From Sphingobium sp. D43FB (GTDB taxonomy: Bacteria; Pseudomonadota; Alphaproteobacteria; Sphingomonadales; Sphingomonadaceae): 64,000 bases of DNA. Position 1 is the stretch's first letter, and each line of letters begins with the position of its first letter. Below, piece by piece: positions 55,585 to 64,000 of the stretch. Position numbers and translations under genes: made by a program. The notes under the pieces were generated by a model. It searched no databases. It was not told the DNA's origin and saw only the letters and a list, made by a program, of their open reading frames with translations. The stretch is taken from contig NZ_NMUA01000017.1 of NCBI RefSeq assembly GCF_002312805.1, positions 1 through 64,000 on the forward strand, written 5' to 3'.

Positions 55585-55920
55585 TCAGGCGATGGGTGGG
55601 CGCAATGTCCGGGCAGGCTCGATGGCGGACAGGCGCGGCGCCGGGGGGATCATCAGCCGATTGCGGGTCGCCACCGTCCCATCAAAGGAAACGCGCGATC
55701 CCGCCGTGCCGACATGATGGCCATGGCAGCCACCATGATGATGCGGCAGGCCGTTATCCGCGTCGCCGGGCTGCAGGTCGCCATGCATATCGGCCGCGCT
55801 GATCGACAGGCTGGTCTCATTCTCGACGCAACCCAAGGCCTCGGTCGCATGCGCAAGCGTTCCCATCCCCATGGAGAGGAGAATCATGACCGCCGCACAG
55901 AAAGACAGCAAACCCCGCAT
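55585..55920 (-). CDS. Small His-rich exported protein, CzcI-like
   Basis: A 111-residue exported protein; signal peptide ends near AHA. A central His cluster (GLPHHHGGCHGHHVG, residues 58-72) is suited to metal binding. A Pro-rich tail follows. Small His-containing proteins (CzcI) commonly open czc operons and modulate metal response. It lies 70 bp upstream of czcC in the same direction. AAGGG precedes the ATG. Confidence 0.78.
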   Translation of the reverse strand: MRGLLSFCAAVMILLSMGMGTLAHATEALGCVENETSLSISAADMHGDLQPGDADNGLPHHHGGCHGHHVGTAGSRVSFDGTVATRNRLMIPPAPRLSAIEPARTLRPPIA

Positions 55921-56041
55921 GGCTTGCCCTTAACAGTCTTGCACGCGCCTGTCATCGTCCGCTGGTAGGGGCGGCTGCTTATCGAAAACTTTACCCTGTG
56001 CGCGCTAGGACAGGCCTCTATTTGGATTGCCGGGATTGCCG

Positions 56042-57313
56042 ATGCGCTTTGTTCTGACCCTGCCCCTGATCGCCGCGCTGGCCGCGCCACAGGCCGCCCA
56101 TGCCCAGATTGCCGTCGCCGACAGCGGCGACACCGGCTGGATGATGGTGTGTGCGCTGCTGATCCTGCTTGCGGCCTTGCCGGGATTGATGCTGCGCCAT
56201 GCGGGCCAGGTCAATGTCCGCAACGCGCTCTCGGTCATGGCGCAGGGCGCGGGCGTCATCGCGACCGTGTCGCTGGCCTGGGCGATCGTCGGCTACAGCC
56301 TCGCTTATGCACCGGGCAGCGCCTGGCTCGGCGGCGGCGCAAACCTGCTGCTCGCCAATCTCGCGCAATTGCGCGACGGGCTTACGGTGCCCGAATCCGC
56401 CTTCGTCCTGTTCCAGCTAGCCCTTGCCTTGCTTGCCGCCTGCCTGCTGGTCGGCGCCGTCGCCGAACGCGCGCGGATAGGCTGGTTCCTCGCCTTCGCG
56501 CCGCTCTGGCTGCTGCTCGTCTATGCGCCGATCACCCATGCGGTGTGGGGCGGCGGCTGGCTAGCGGACTTGGGCGTCATGGATTTCGCCGGCGGTCTGG
56601 TCGTCCATGGCGTCGCGGGCTTTTCCGCCCTTACGCTGGCGTTGATCGCCGGGCGCAGGCGCGATCCCGCCAGTGTCGGCCATGCGCCGGTTCTCAGCCT
56701 CGCGGGCGGAGCGCTGCTGTGGATCGGCCTGTCCGGCATGGTCGGCGGCTGGGCGCTCGGCGCGACGGACGATGCCGCGACCGCGCTGCTCAACCATCAT
56801 TTCGCCGCCTGCGCCGCTGCGCTGACCTGGGCGCTGCTCGACCATGTGCTGGGCAAGCGCACCACCGCCACCGGCATATTGTCCGGCGCCCTGGCCGGAA
56901 TCGCCGCCATCGCCGCCTCCGCCGCGCTGGTCGGCACCGGCGGCGCGATGCTGATCGGCGTGATCGCTGCGTTCATCTGCCGCCTCGCTCACCCCCTCGT
57001 CGCTGGACGAGTAGACGACAGCGCCAGCGTCTTCGTCATCCACGGCCTTAGCGGCGCGATCGGCATCCTGCTCCTGCCCGTCTTCGCCCTGCCGCTGATG
57101 GGCGGGGTCGGCTTCGACATCGGCATTACCCTGACCAGCGCGCTGATCTCGCAGGCCATCGGCCTCGTCATCGTTGCGCTCTGGGCCATGGTGGGCAGCG
57201 CCATCGCCGCGCTGATCGTCTCGATGCTGATCCCCATGCGCGCCAGTGCGCAGGAGGAAGCGGACGGCCTCGATCTGGCCCAGCATGGCCAGCAGGGCTG
57301 GGACTTCCGCTAG
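56042..57313 (+). CDS. amtB: Ammonium transporter (Amt family)
   Basis: Amt/Rh channel of 423 residues with an N-terminal signal peptide and 11 helices. The twin-His pore is visible: first His in DFAGGLVVHGVAGFSAL, second in VIHGLSGAIGILL. The substrate-recruitment Asp of the same helix is present. It conducts ammonium into the cell. No glnK gene accompanies it. I used the ATG at 56042 (MRFVLTLP), as the TTG 15 bp earlier is less likely. Confidence 0.92.
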   Translation: MRFVLTLPLIAALAAPQAAHAQIAVADSGDTGWMMVCALLILLAALPGLMLRHAGQVNVRNALSVMAQGAGVIATVSLAWAIVGYSLAYAPGSAWLGGGANLLLANLAQLRDGLTVPESAFVLFQLALALLAACLLVGAVAERARIGWFLAFAPLWLLLVYAPITHAVWGGGWLADLGVMDFAGGLVVHGVAGFSALTLALIAGRRRDPASVGHAPVLSLAGGALLWIGLSGMVGGWALGATDDAATALLNHHFAACAAALTWALLDHVLGKRTTATGILSGALAGIAAIAASAALVGTGGAMLIGVIAAFICRLAHPLVAGRVDDSASVFVIHGLSGAIGILLLPVFALPLMGGVGFDIGITLTSALISQAIGLVIVALWAMVGSAIAALIVSMLIPMRASAQEEADGLDLAQHGQQGWDFR

Positions 57314-57318
57314 ACGCC

Positions 57319-58164
57319 ATGGCCGTCGCCGTCGCCATCTTCGCTCATCAGGAAGAGCGCCGGATCGGCGCCTGCCTGGCCTCGCTTCCGCTCGACCGGC
57401 CTGACACACTTTTCCATGTGCTGGTCAACGGCACGACCGACGCCACCGTCGCCCGCGCCACGGCGGCGGCGGGCGGGCGCACCAACGTCATCGTCCACGA
57501 TATCAAGGCGGGCGGCAAATCGCGCACCTGGAACCATATGGTCCATGATCTGCTCAGCGGGAGCGAAGACGCCGTCATCTTCATGGATGGCGACGCGCAG
57601 ATCGTTGCAGGGTCGATCGACGCGCTGGTCGCGGACCTCGCCGCCAACCCCAAAGCCAATGCCAGTGCTGGCATGCCGATGAACGGACGCATGGCCGAAT
57701 TCTATCGCCGAAACCTCAAGATCGAAGGCGGCCTGTTCGGCGATCTCTATGCTTTATCAGGACCGTTCGTCGCGGCGATCCGCGCGCGCGGTCTGCGCCT
57801 GCCCGACGATCTGATCGGCGATGATGGCCTGGTCGCCGCTTGGGCGCATACCAATCTCGCCAGCGATGCCGACTGGCAGCATGGCCGGGTGCTGGCCTGC
57901 GACGCGGCTGGCTTTCTGTGCGAGCAGGTCAGCCTCGCCCGCCCCTCGACCTGGGCGATGCAATATAAGCGGCTGATCAATTATTCGGTGCGCTTCTTCC
58001 AGAACCGGATCGTGTCGGACATCATGACGCGGGAGGGGCCGGACGGCCTGCCCCCGCGCCTCGCCAGCCTCTATCCCGACTGGCTTCCCCGCTTCCGCCC
58101 GCGCCCCGGCCTCACCGGCTGGTTCGACCGCAAGGCCCTGGCGCGGATGCGCCGATCTTCCTGA
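57319..58164 (+). CDS. Glycosyltransferase family 2 protein
   Basis: GT2 (GT-A fold) protein of 281 residues. The N-terminal Rossmann start is VAVAIFAHQEERRIGACLAS. The metal/nucleotide motif is MDGDAQIV (DxD type), and the acceptor-site block is DDLIGDDGLVAAWAHTN. It transfers a sugar from an NDP-sugar to an unknown acceptor. It starts 5 bp after amtB, so it is probably co-transcribed. Confidence 0.85.
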   Translation: MAVAVAIFAHQEERRIGACLASLPLDRPDTLFHVLVNGTTDATVARATAAAGGRTNVIVHDIKAGGKSRTWNHMVHDLLSGSEDAVIFMDGDAQIVAGSIDALVADLAANPKANASAGMPMNGRMAEFYRRNLKIEGGLFGDLYALSGPFVAAIRARGLRLPDDLIGDDGLVAAWAHTNLASDADWQHGRVLACDAAGFLCEQVSLARPSTWAMQYKRLINYSVRFFQNRIVSDIMTREGPDGLPPRLASLYPDWLPRFRPRPGLTGWFDRKALARMRRSS

Positions 58165-58189
58165 AAAAGCCGCGGATGCGCAAAGCGCT

Positions 58190-59542
58190 TTAGCGGTCGC
58201 GGCCTGCCAGTTCCTTGTTCACGAACAGGGCAAAGCCGGTGACGATCGCCCCGGACAGCAGATAAGCGCCCGACGCTGCCAGCCCGAACTCGGTCGAGAT
58301 CAGCAGCGCTACCAGCGGCGCGAACCCTGCGCCCACCAGCCAAGCCAGATCCGACGTCAGCGCCGATCCGGTATAGCGCGTCGCCGACCGGAAGTTGGAC
58401 GCCACCACACCCGACGACTGACCAAAGCTGAGGCCCAGCAGGATGAAGCCGATCACCATGAACGCCACTTCGCCCAGATCGCCGCCATTGAGCAGCAACG
58501 GCGCGGCCACCGCGAAGAAGGCCGTGCCCACCGCCGAATAGCCGAGCAGACGACGCCGCCCGATCATATCCGCCACAAAGCCCGACACGATGATCGCCAG
58601 CACGCCCACAAACGCGCCGATGACCTCGATCATCAAAAAGCGTTCCAGTGGCTCGTCGGTATAAAGCGCGATCCACGACAGCGGAAACACCGTGACCATA
58701 TGGAACAGCGCAAAGCTGGCCAGCGGCGCGAACGCCCCGATGACGATGTTGCGCCCCTCGCTGCGCACGGTTTCGATTACCGGCGAGGGCTGCAATTCGC
58801 GCGCTTCGTAGAGCCGCGCAAATTCCTCCGTCACCACGATCCGCAACCGCGCGAACAAAGCCACGACGTTGATCGCGAAGGCGACGAAGAAGGGATAGCG
58901 CCAGCCCCAGCTCAGGAAGTCGGCGGTGGATAGGGTGGAGAGGAAGAAGGCAAACAGCCCCGCCGCCACGATCAGCGCCAACGGCGCGCCCAATTGCGGC
59001 ATCATCGCATACCAGCCGCGCTTGGCCTGTGGCGCGTTGAGCGACAGGAGCGAGGCCAGCCCGTCCCATGTCCCGCCCAGCGCCACGCCCTGCCCCGCGC
59101 GGAACAGCGCCAGCAGCACCGCCGACCAATGGCCGATCGTCTCATAGCCCGGCAGGAAGGCGATGGCCGCGGTCGATCCGCCCAGCAGGAACAGCGCGAT
59201 GGTCAGCTTAACCCCGCGCCCGAAGCGACGGTCCACCGCCATGAAGATCAGCGACCCGATCGGCCGCGTGACGAACGCCAGCGCGAAGATGGCGAACGAC
59301 CAGAGCGTCCCCTCCAGCGGCGACAGATAGGGAAAGACATGCGCGGGAAAGACGATACACGAGGCGATCGCATAGACGAAAAAGTCGAAAAATTCCGACG
59401 TCCGGCCGATGATCACGCCGATGGCGATCTCGCCCGGCGCAATCTTCTTGCCGTCATGGGCGTGAAGGTTGCGCATGTCGCGTTCCGCCTGGGTGGAGTT
59501 GGTCTCCAGATCAGGGCCGGGCGTGGTCGTCGCGGAGGTCAT
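58190..59542 (-). CDS. MFS transporter, metabolite:H+ symporter type
   Basis: A 450-residue transporter with 12 helices and a long hydrophilic N-terminus. The A-motif loop FMAVDRRFGRGVKLT is present, as is the second A-like ADMIGRRRLLGYSAV. The wording matches the MHS (ShiA/ProP/KgtP-like) group. Substrate unknown, possibly an organic acid. Start chosen at 59542 (MTSATTTPG); the upstream frame is open 26 codons but has no better ribosome site. Confidence 0.88.
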   Translation of the reverse strand: MTSATTTPGPDLETNSTQAERDMRNLHAHDGKKIAPGEIAIGVIIGRTSEFFDFFVYAIASCIVFPAHVFPYLSPLEGTLWSFAIFALAFVTRPIGSLIFMAVDRRFGRGVKLTIALFLLGGSTAAIAFLPGYETIGHWSAVLLALFRAGQGVALGGTWDGLASLLSLNAPQAKRGWYAMMPQLGAPLALIVAAGLFAFFLSTLSTADFLSWGWRYPFFVAFAINVVALFARLRIVVTEEFARLYEARELQPSPVIETVRSEGRNIVIGAFAPLASFALFHMVTVFPLSWIALYTDEPLERFLMIEVIGAFVGVLAIIVSGFVADMIGRRRLLGYSAVGTAFFAVAAPLLLNGGDLGEVAFMVIGFILLGLSFGQSSGVVASNFRSATRYTGSALTSDLAWLVGAGFAPLVALLISTEFGLAASGAYLLSGAIVTGFALFVNKELAGRDR

Positions 59543-59707
59543 GGCGTGAAACGGGCCTTCATGCTGCGGGAACGATTCGGGGCCGCACAAGGCTGCACGA
59601 CGAATCATTCCGGTGGTCAAATATAACCATGCCCCATTTCGCCACTGCGCAGGGATAGGACAAAAGGTCCAATGTCACCCCGGAATTTTCCCGACTAGAC
59701 GAGCCTC

Positions 59708-60847
59708 ATGATCGCCCGCACGCCCGCCCCAAGCCGCGCATTTCTGCGCCGATTCGCTCCCCTCCTGCTGCTGCCGCTCGGCGCATGCGACTGGGTGGTC
59801 ATGGCCCCGTCGGGCGATGTTGCAATGCAACAACGCGACCTCATTTTGATATCGACAGCGCTGATGCTGCTGATCGTCCTGCCCGTCATGGGCACGATCG
59901 GCTGGTTCGCCTGGAAATATCGCGCCAAGGCGCAAGCGGAAGATTATGATCCCGACTGGGATCATTCCACCAGCCTGGAATTGCTGATCTGGTCGGCGCC
60001 GCTACTCATCATCATCGCGCTGGGCGCGGTGACCTGGACCAGCACCCATCTGCTCGACCCCTATCGTCCGATCGAACGCATCGATTCGGCGCGCAAGGTC
60101 GATCCGGCGGCCAAGCGCCTGCAGGTCGAAGTGGTAGCGATGGATTGGAAGTGGCTGTTCATCTACCCCGAACTCGGCATCGCGACGGTCAATGAACTGG
60201 CCGCGCCGGTCGATCGCCCGATCGAGTTCAAGATCACCTCCTCCACCATCATGAACAGCTTTTTCGTGCCCGCGCTGGCTGGTCAGATCTATGCAATGCC
60301 CGGCATGCAGACGACGCTCCACGCCGTCGCCAACAAGCCCGGCACGTTCGATGGCTTCTCCGCCAATTATTCCGGCGCAGGCTTCTCCAACATGCGCTTC
60401 AAGTTCCACGCCATGGATCAGGGCGGGTTCGACCAGTGGGTCGCCCGCGTGAAGGCCAGCGGCGCGACGCTCGACCGCGCAACCTATGTGAAGCTGGAAC
60501 AGCCGAGCGAGAAGGTGAAGCCCCTATATTTCGCGGGCGTCGAACCCCGCCTGTTCCACGCCGCGCTCAACATGTGCGCGCAACCGGGCAAGCGCTGCAT
60601 GGACGAGATCATGATGACCGACATGCATGGCGGCGCTGGCAAGGAATCGGCCCACGATACCAAGGGCCTGCGCCATGATGGCACGATCGACGTCGGCGGC
60701 TATCACCCGGTCGAACCCGGCAAGAAGGGCGAGATCGCCCAACCCGCGGGCATGACCCCGGCGGCCGAGCAGACCCCCGCCGCGCAGGGCAACCAGGCAC
60801 CGGGTCAGCAGGACCATGACGGGCATGGAGCGCATCATGGGAATTAA
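59708..60847 (+). CDS. cyoA: Ubiquinol oxidase subunit II (CyoA)
   Basis: Subunit II of a bo3-type quinol oxidase, 379 residues. A lipoprotein signal (LLLLPLGACD) precedes two helices (LISTALMLLIVLPVMGTIGW, LLIWSAPLLIIIALGAV). The cupredoxin domain lacks the Cys and His of a CuA centre, which distinguishes quinol from cytochrome c oxidases. A C-terminal extension of about 70 residues ends in a His-rich tail (HDGHGAHHGN), common in alphaproteobacteria. Confidence 0.95.
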   Translation: MIARTPAPSRAFLRRFAPLLLLPLGACDWVVMAPSGDVAMQQRDLILISTALMLLIVLPVMGTIGWFAWKYRAKAQAEDYDPDWDHSTSLELLIWSAPLLIIIALGAVTWTSTHLLDPYRPIERIDSARKVDPAAKRLQVEVVAMDWKWLFIYPELGIATVNELAAPVDRPIEFKITSSTIMNSFFVPALAGQIYAMPGMQTTLHAVANKPGTFDGFSANYSGAGFSNMRFKFHAMDQGGFDQWVARVKASGATLDRATYVKLEQPSEKVKPLYFAGVEPRLFHAALNMCAQPGKRCMDEIMMTDMHGGAGKESAHDTKGLRHDGTIDVGGYHPVEPGKKGEIAQPAGMTPAAEQTPAAQGNQAPGQQDHDGHGAHHGN

Positions 60848-60874
60848 GGCACCTGCTCCCCTCCCCCACGCCAT

Positions 60875-60988
60875 CCTCCCCTCGCAGGGGAGGTGGCAGC
60901 CCGAAGGGCTGACGGAGGGGTGTCACCCTCTCGATAGCGGGACACCCCTCCGTCTGGCTGCGCCAGACACCTCCCCTTCCAGGGGAGG
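60875..60988. repeat. Composite palindromic repeat between cyoA and cyoB
   Basis: CCTCCCCTCGCAGGGGAGGT at 60875, with nested GGAGGGGTGTC/GACACCCCTCC arms, is mirrored by CTCCCCTTCCAGGGGAGG ending at 60988. It lies inside the cyo operon and may adjust relative expression of cyoA and cyoBCD. Confidence 0.7.
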
Positions 60989-61033
60989 ATCATTCCCCTT
61001 CCCCCTTCTCTCTACATCAAGGCCGTAACGCCC

Positions 61034-63052
61034 ATGTCCCCGCATCCCGCCTCCGAAAATAGTGGCATCTGGAAGCTGATCTTCGGTCGTCTCGACTGGA
61101 GTTCGCTCCCGCTGCATGAGCCGATCGTCGTCGGCACCTTCCTCATGGTCGCGCTGGGGGGCGCGGTGGTGTTCGGGCTGGTCACCAAATATAAACTCTG
61201 GGGCACGCTCTGGAACGACTGGTTCACCACCGTCGATCATAAGCGCATCGGCATCATGTATATGATCCTGGGGCTCATCATGTTCCTGCGCGGTTTTGCC
61301 GACGCGATCATGATGCGGTTGCAGCAGGCGATGGCGTTCGACGGCTCCGAAGGCTATCTGAACGCCCATCATTACGACCAGATTTTCACGGCGCACGGCG
61401 TCATCATGATCTTCTTCGTCGCGATGCCGATGATTACGGGAATCATGAACTATATCGTCCCGCTGCAGATCGGCGCGCGCGACGTGTCCTTCCCCTTCCT
61501 CAACAATTTCAGCTTCTGGATGACCACGGCAGGCGCGATCATCGTCATGATGTCGCTGTTCGTCGGTGAATTCGCCCGCACCGGCTGGCTGGCCTACCCG
61601 CCGCTGTCGGGCATCGCCTATTCGCCGGGCGTCGGGGTCGATTATTATATCTGGGGCTTACAGATAGCGGGCATCGGCACCTTGCTGTCCGGCGTCAACC
61701 TGATCGCGACCATCGTAAAGATGCGCGCGCCCGGCATGACAATGATGAAGATGCCCATCTTCACCTGGACCTCGCTCTGCGCCAACGTGCTGATCGTCGC
61801 CGCCTTCCCGGTGCTGACCGCCGTATTGGCGCTGCTCAGCCTCGACCGCTATATCGGCACGGCCTTCTTCACCAACGACATGGGCGGCAACCCCATGATG
61901 TATGTGAACCTGATCTGGATCTGGGGTCACCCGGAAGTCTATATCCTCATCTTGCCGCTGTTCGGCGTCTTCTCCGAAGTCACCTCGACCTTCTCGTCCA
62001 AGCGCCTCTTTGGCTATAGCTCGATGGTCTATGCGACGATCGTCATCGCGCTGCTCAGCTATCTCGTCTGGTTGCACCATTTCTTCACCATGGGGTCGGG
62101 TGCCAGCGTCAACAGCTTCTTCGGCATCACGACGATGGTCATCTCCATCCCGACCGGGGCCAAGCTCTTCAACTGGCTCTTCACCATGTATCGCGGCCGC
62201 ATCCGCTACGAACTGCCGATGATGTGGACGGTCGCCTTCATGCTGACGTTCACCGTGGGCGGCATGACCGGCGTGCTACTCGCCGTGCCACCGGCCGACT
62301 TCGTGCTGCACAATTCGCTGTTCCTGATCGCGCATTTCCATAATGTGATCATCGGCGGCGTGTTGTTCGGCTTGTTTGCGGCGATCAACTATTGGTGGCC
62401 CAAGGCATTCGGCTACCGGCTGGAAACCACCTGGGGCAAGCGCAGCTTCTGGCTCTGGGTCGTGGGCTTCTGGACCGCCTTCATGCCGCTCTACGTGCTG
62501 GGCCTGATGGGCGTCACCCGCCGGATGCGCGTGTTCGATGATCCGAGCTTGCAAATCTGGTTCCAGATCGCGGCGCTGGGCGCGGTGATGATCGCGGCGG
62601 GCATCGCCTGCATGTTCATCCAGTTCGCGGTCAGCATCAAGAATCGCGATCAACTGCGCGACACCACGGGCGATCCCTGGGACGGCCGCACGCTGGAATG
62701 GGCGACCAGTTCGCCGCCGCCAGACTATAATTTCGCCTTCACGCCCGTCATCCATGATGGCGACGCCTGGGCGGACATGAAGAAGCGCGGCTATCAGCGT
62801 CCCCTGACCGGGTACAAGGCGATCCATATGCCCAGCAATACCGCAACCGGCCTGATCATCGCCGGCCTGTCCGTGGCCTTCTCCTTCGGCATGATCTGGT
62901 ACATCTGGTGGCTGGCGGGCCTGTCCTTCGTCGGCATCCTCGCCGTCGCGATCGGCCATACCTTCAACTATAAGCGCGACTTCTACATTCCGCAGGATGT
63001 GGTCGAGCGCACCGAGGGCGAGCGCAGCGCGCTGCTCGCAACACAGGGCTAA
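61034..63052 (+). CDS. cyoB: Ubiquinol oxidase subunit I (CyoB)
   Basis: Heme-copper oxidase core, 672 residues. Heme b and o3 His are in [13 protein letters not shown] and [11 protein letters not shown]; Cu-B His lie in WIWGHPEVY (with the cross-linked Tyr) and WLHHFFTMG. The quinone site set is present: Arg and Asp in [15 protein letters not shown], His and Gln in NAHHYDQIF. This identifies a quinol oxidase that pumps protons while reducing oxygen to water. Confidence 0.97.
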   Translation: MSPHPASENSGIWKLIFGRLDWSSLPLHEPIVVGTFLMVALGGAVVFGLVTKYKLWGTLWNDWFTTVDHKRIGIMYMILGLIMFLRGFADAIMMRLQQAMAFDGSEGYLNAHHYDQIFTAHGVIMIFFVAMPMITGIMNYIVPLQIGARDVSFPFLNNFSFWMTTAGAIIVMMSLFVGEFARTGWLAYPPLSGIAYSPGVGVDYYIWGLQIAGIGTLLSGVNLIATIVKMRAPGMTMMKMPIFTWTSLCANVLIVAAFPVLTAVLALLSLDRYIGTAFFTNDMGGNPMMYVNLIWIWGHPEVYILILPLFGVFSEVTSTFSSKRLFGYSSMVYATIVIALLSYLVWLHHFFTMGSGASVNSFFGITTMVISIPTGAKLFNWLFTMYRGRIRYELPMMWTVAFMLTFTVGGMTGVLLAVPPADFVLHNSLFLIAHFHNVIIGGVLFGLFAAINYWWPKAFGYRLETTWGKRSFWLWVVGFWTAFMPLYVLGLMGVTRRMRVFDDPSLQIWFQIAALGAVMIAAGIACMFIQFAVSIKNRDQLRDTTGDPWDGRTLEWATSSPPPDYNFAFTPVIHDGDAWADMKKRGYQRPLTGYKAIHMPSNTATGLIIAGLSVAFSFGMIWYIWWLAGLSFVGILAVAIGHTFNYKRDFYIPQDVVERTEGERSALLATQG

Positions 63053-63056
63053 AATC

Positions 63057-63701
63057 ATGGCCACACGTTCCAAGATCGACCCCGCCTTCCTTGATCAGGA
63101 CGGCAAGCCCCTCTTCCACTTGGGGGAAGAACCGCATCATCCCGAAGGCTCCAGCACGTCGTTGGGCTTCTGGATCTACCTGATGAGCGATTGCCTCATC
63201 TTCGCCTGCCTGTTCGCCACCTATGCAGTGCTGAGCGGCAGCTATGCCGCGGGGCCAGGGCCGCGCGACCTGTTCGACCTGAACCTCGTCGCGCTGAACA
63301 CCGCGATGCTGCTCTTCTCGTCCATCACCTATGGCTTTGCCATGTTGTCGATGGAAAAGAACAAGGTCGCAGCGACCCAGGGCTGGCTGGCCATCACCGG
63401 CCTGTTCGGCCTCGCCTTCCTTGGCATCGAACTCTATGAATTTGCGCACCTCATCCATGAGGGCGCGACGCCGCAGCGGTCGGGCTTCCTGTCCGCCTTC
63501 TTCGCGCTGGTCGGCACCCATGGGCTGCACGTCACTTTCGGCATCATCTGGCTGGTGACGCTGATGGTACAGGTCGCCAAAAAGGGGCTGATCCCGGCCA
63601 ATCAGCGCCGCCTGATGTGCCTCAGCATGTTCTGGCACTTCCTGGACGTCATCTGGATCGGCGTCTTCACCTTCGTCTATCTCATGGGGATGCTGCGATG
63701 A
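63057..63701 (+). CDS. cyoC: Ubiquinol oxidase subunit III (CyoC)
   Basis: Subunit III, 214 residues with five helices ([95 protein letters not shown]). It stabilises the core and shares a conserved HGLH/FWHF pattern with cytochrome oxidases. It starts 4 bp after cyoB and ends in an ATGA overlap with cyoD. Confidence 0.95.
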   Translation: MATRSKIDPAFLDQDGKPLFHLGEEPHHPEGSSTSLGFWIYLMSDCLIFACLFATYAVLSGSYAAGPGPRDLFDLNLVALNTAMLLFSSITYGFAMLSMEKNKVAATQGWLAITGLFGLAFLGIELYEFAHLIHEGATPQRSGFLSAFFALVGTHGLHVTFGIIWLVTLMVQVAKKGLIPANQRRLMCLSMFWHFLDVIWIGVFTFVYLMGMLR

Positions 63702-64000
63702 GCGCGCACGATCACGACACCCACGCGCATGGCGCGCACGGCACGATGGGCAGCTATATGATCGGCTTTGGCCTGTCGGTTATCCTGACGGCCATCCCCT
63801 TCTGGCTGGTGATGACCGGCTATTTCGCCAATACGCAGACCACCGCGCTCGTCATCATGGCCTTCGCGGTCGTGCAGATCGTCGTCCACATGATCTACTT
63901 CCTGCACATGAACACCCGTTCCGAAGGCGGCTGGTCGATGATGGCGCTGATGTTCACTTTGGTCCTGGTGGTCATCACCCTGTCCGGTTCGATGTGGGTC
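63698..64000 (+). CDS. cyoD: Ubiquinol oxidase subunit IV (CyoD), 5' part
   Basis: Subunit IV, 101 residues to the window edge, still open. It begins with a His-rich tip ([15 protein letters not shown]), then three helices ([59 protein letters not shown]). CyoD assists assembly of the oxidase. Its ATG overlaps the cyoC stop. Confidence 0.9.
   Translation, partial: MSAHDHDTHAHGAHGTMGSYMIGFGLSVILTAIPFWLVMTGYFANTQTTALVIMAFAVVQIVVHMIYFLHMNTRSEGGWSMMALMFTLVLVVITLSGSMWV

Overview
The window is chromosomal DNA from an alphaproteobacterium, most likely a member of the Sphingomonadaceae (Sphingobium/Sphingomonas type). It is high in GC and rich in TonB-dependent receptors. It has a FecI/FecR/receptor unit, a LeuA of the long type 2, TrmFO, a bo3-type ubiquinol oxidase, and several families of short palindromic intergenic repeats of the kind common in sphingomonads. 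This placement rests on gene content and protein character only; no search was run.

Layout. Positions 1-0.56 kb: 5' part of an IS1380-family transposase running off the left edge. 0.6-3.8 kb: a large TonB-dependent receptor behind a promoter with two LacI-type operators. 4.0-15.1 kb: a NudK-like NUDIX hydrolase and the operon glgP-glgB-glgC-glgA-glgX (minus strand), preceded by a class C beta-lactamase-like serine hydrolase. 15.3-22.5 kb: ECF sigma factor, FecR anti-sigma factor, STN-domain TonB receptor and a type V autotransporter. 22.7-23.7 kb: two small exported proteins. 23.8-28.0 kb: gatC-gatA-gatB with a VapB/VapC-type toxin-antitoxin pair embedded between gatA and gatB. 28.1-32.8 kb: DUF3089 hydrolase, ruvX, a MerR regulator divergent from a glutaredoxin-MauE fusion, then serB and miaA, which share a start site head to head. 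32.9-39.9 kb: branched-chain amino acid genes ilvB-(unknown)-ilvN-ilvC, a YceI protein, and leuA behind a leucine-rich leader peptide. 40-47.3 kb: M20 peptidase, dicarboxylate/amino-acid symporter, HigBA, a GbsR/MarR regulator with two membrane-protein genes, an orphan XRE antitoxin-like protein and trmFO. 47.4-49.9 kb: Lrp/AsnC regulator divergent from phhA-hppD (phenylalanine to tyrosine; HPP to homogentisate). 49.9-55.9 kb: czcI-like gene and czcCBA heavy-metal efflux. 56-59.5 kb: Amt ammonium transporter, glycosyltransferase 2, MFS transporter. 59.7-64 kb: cyoABCD, with cyoD cut by the right edge.

How the parts work together. The glg operon holds a complete glycogen synthesis (GlgC, GlgA, GlgB) and breakdown (GlgP, GlgX) set. 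The ilv and leu genes make valine/leucine precursors, and the leu leader suggests control by leucine charging. Three toxin-antitoxin or antitoxin-like loci, one MerR promoter and several operator-like palindromes are the accessory regulatory content.

The most interesting items are the leuA leader with a promoter placed so that the leader mRNA would be nearly leaderless; the toxin-antitoxin pair translationally interlocked with gatB; the MerR protein lacking one mercury ligand in front of a glutaredoxin-MauE fusion; the serB/miaA shared CATG start; tandem-duplicated terminators downstream of serB; and paired operator-like palindromes upstream of phhA and around the GbsR-type regulator. I saw no CRISPR array, tRNA or rRNA gene. 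Most of the window is ordinary core metabolism.
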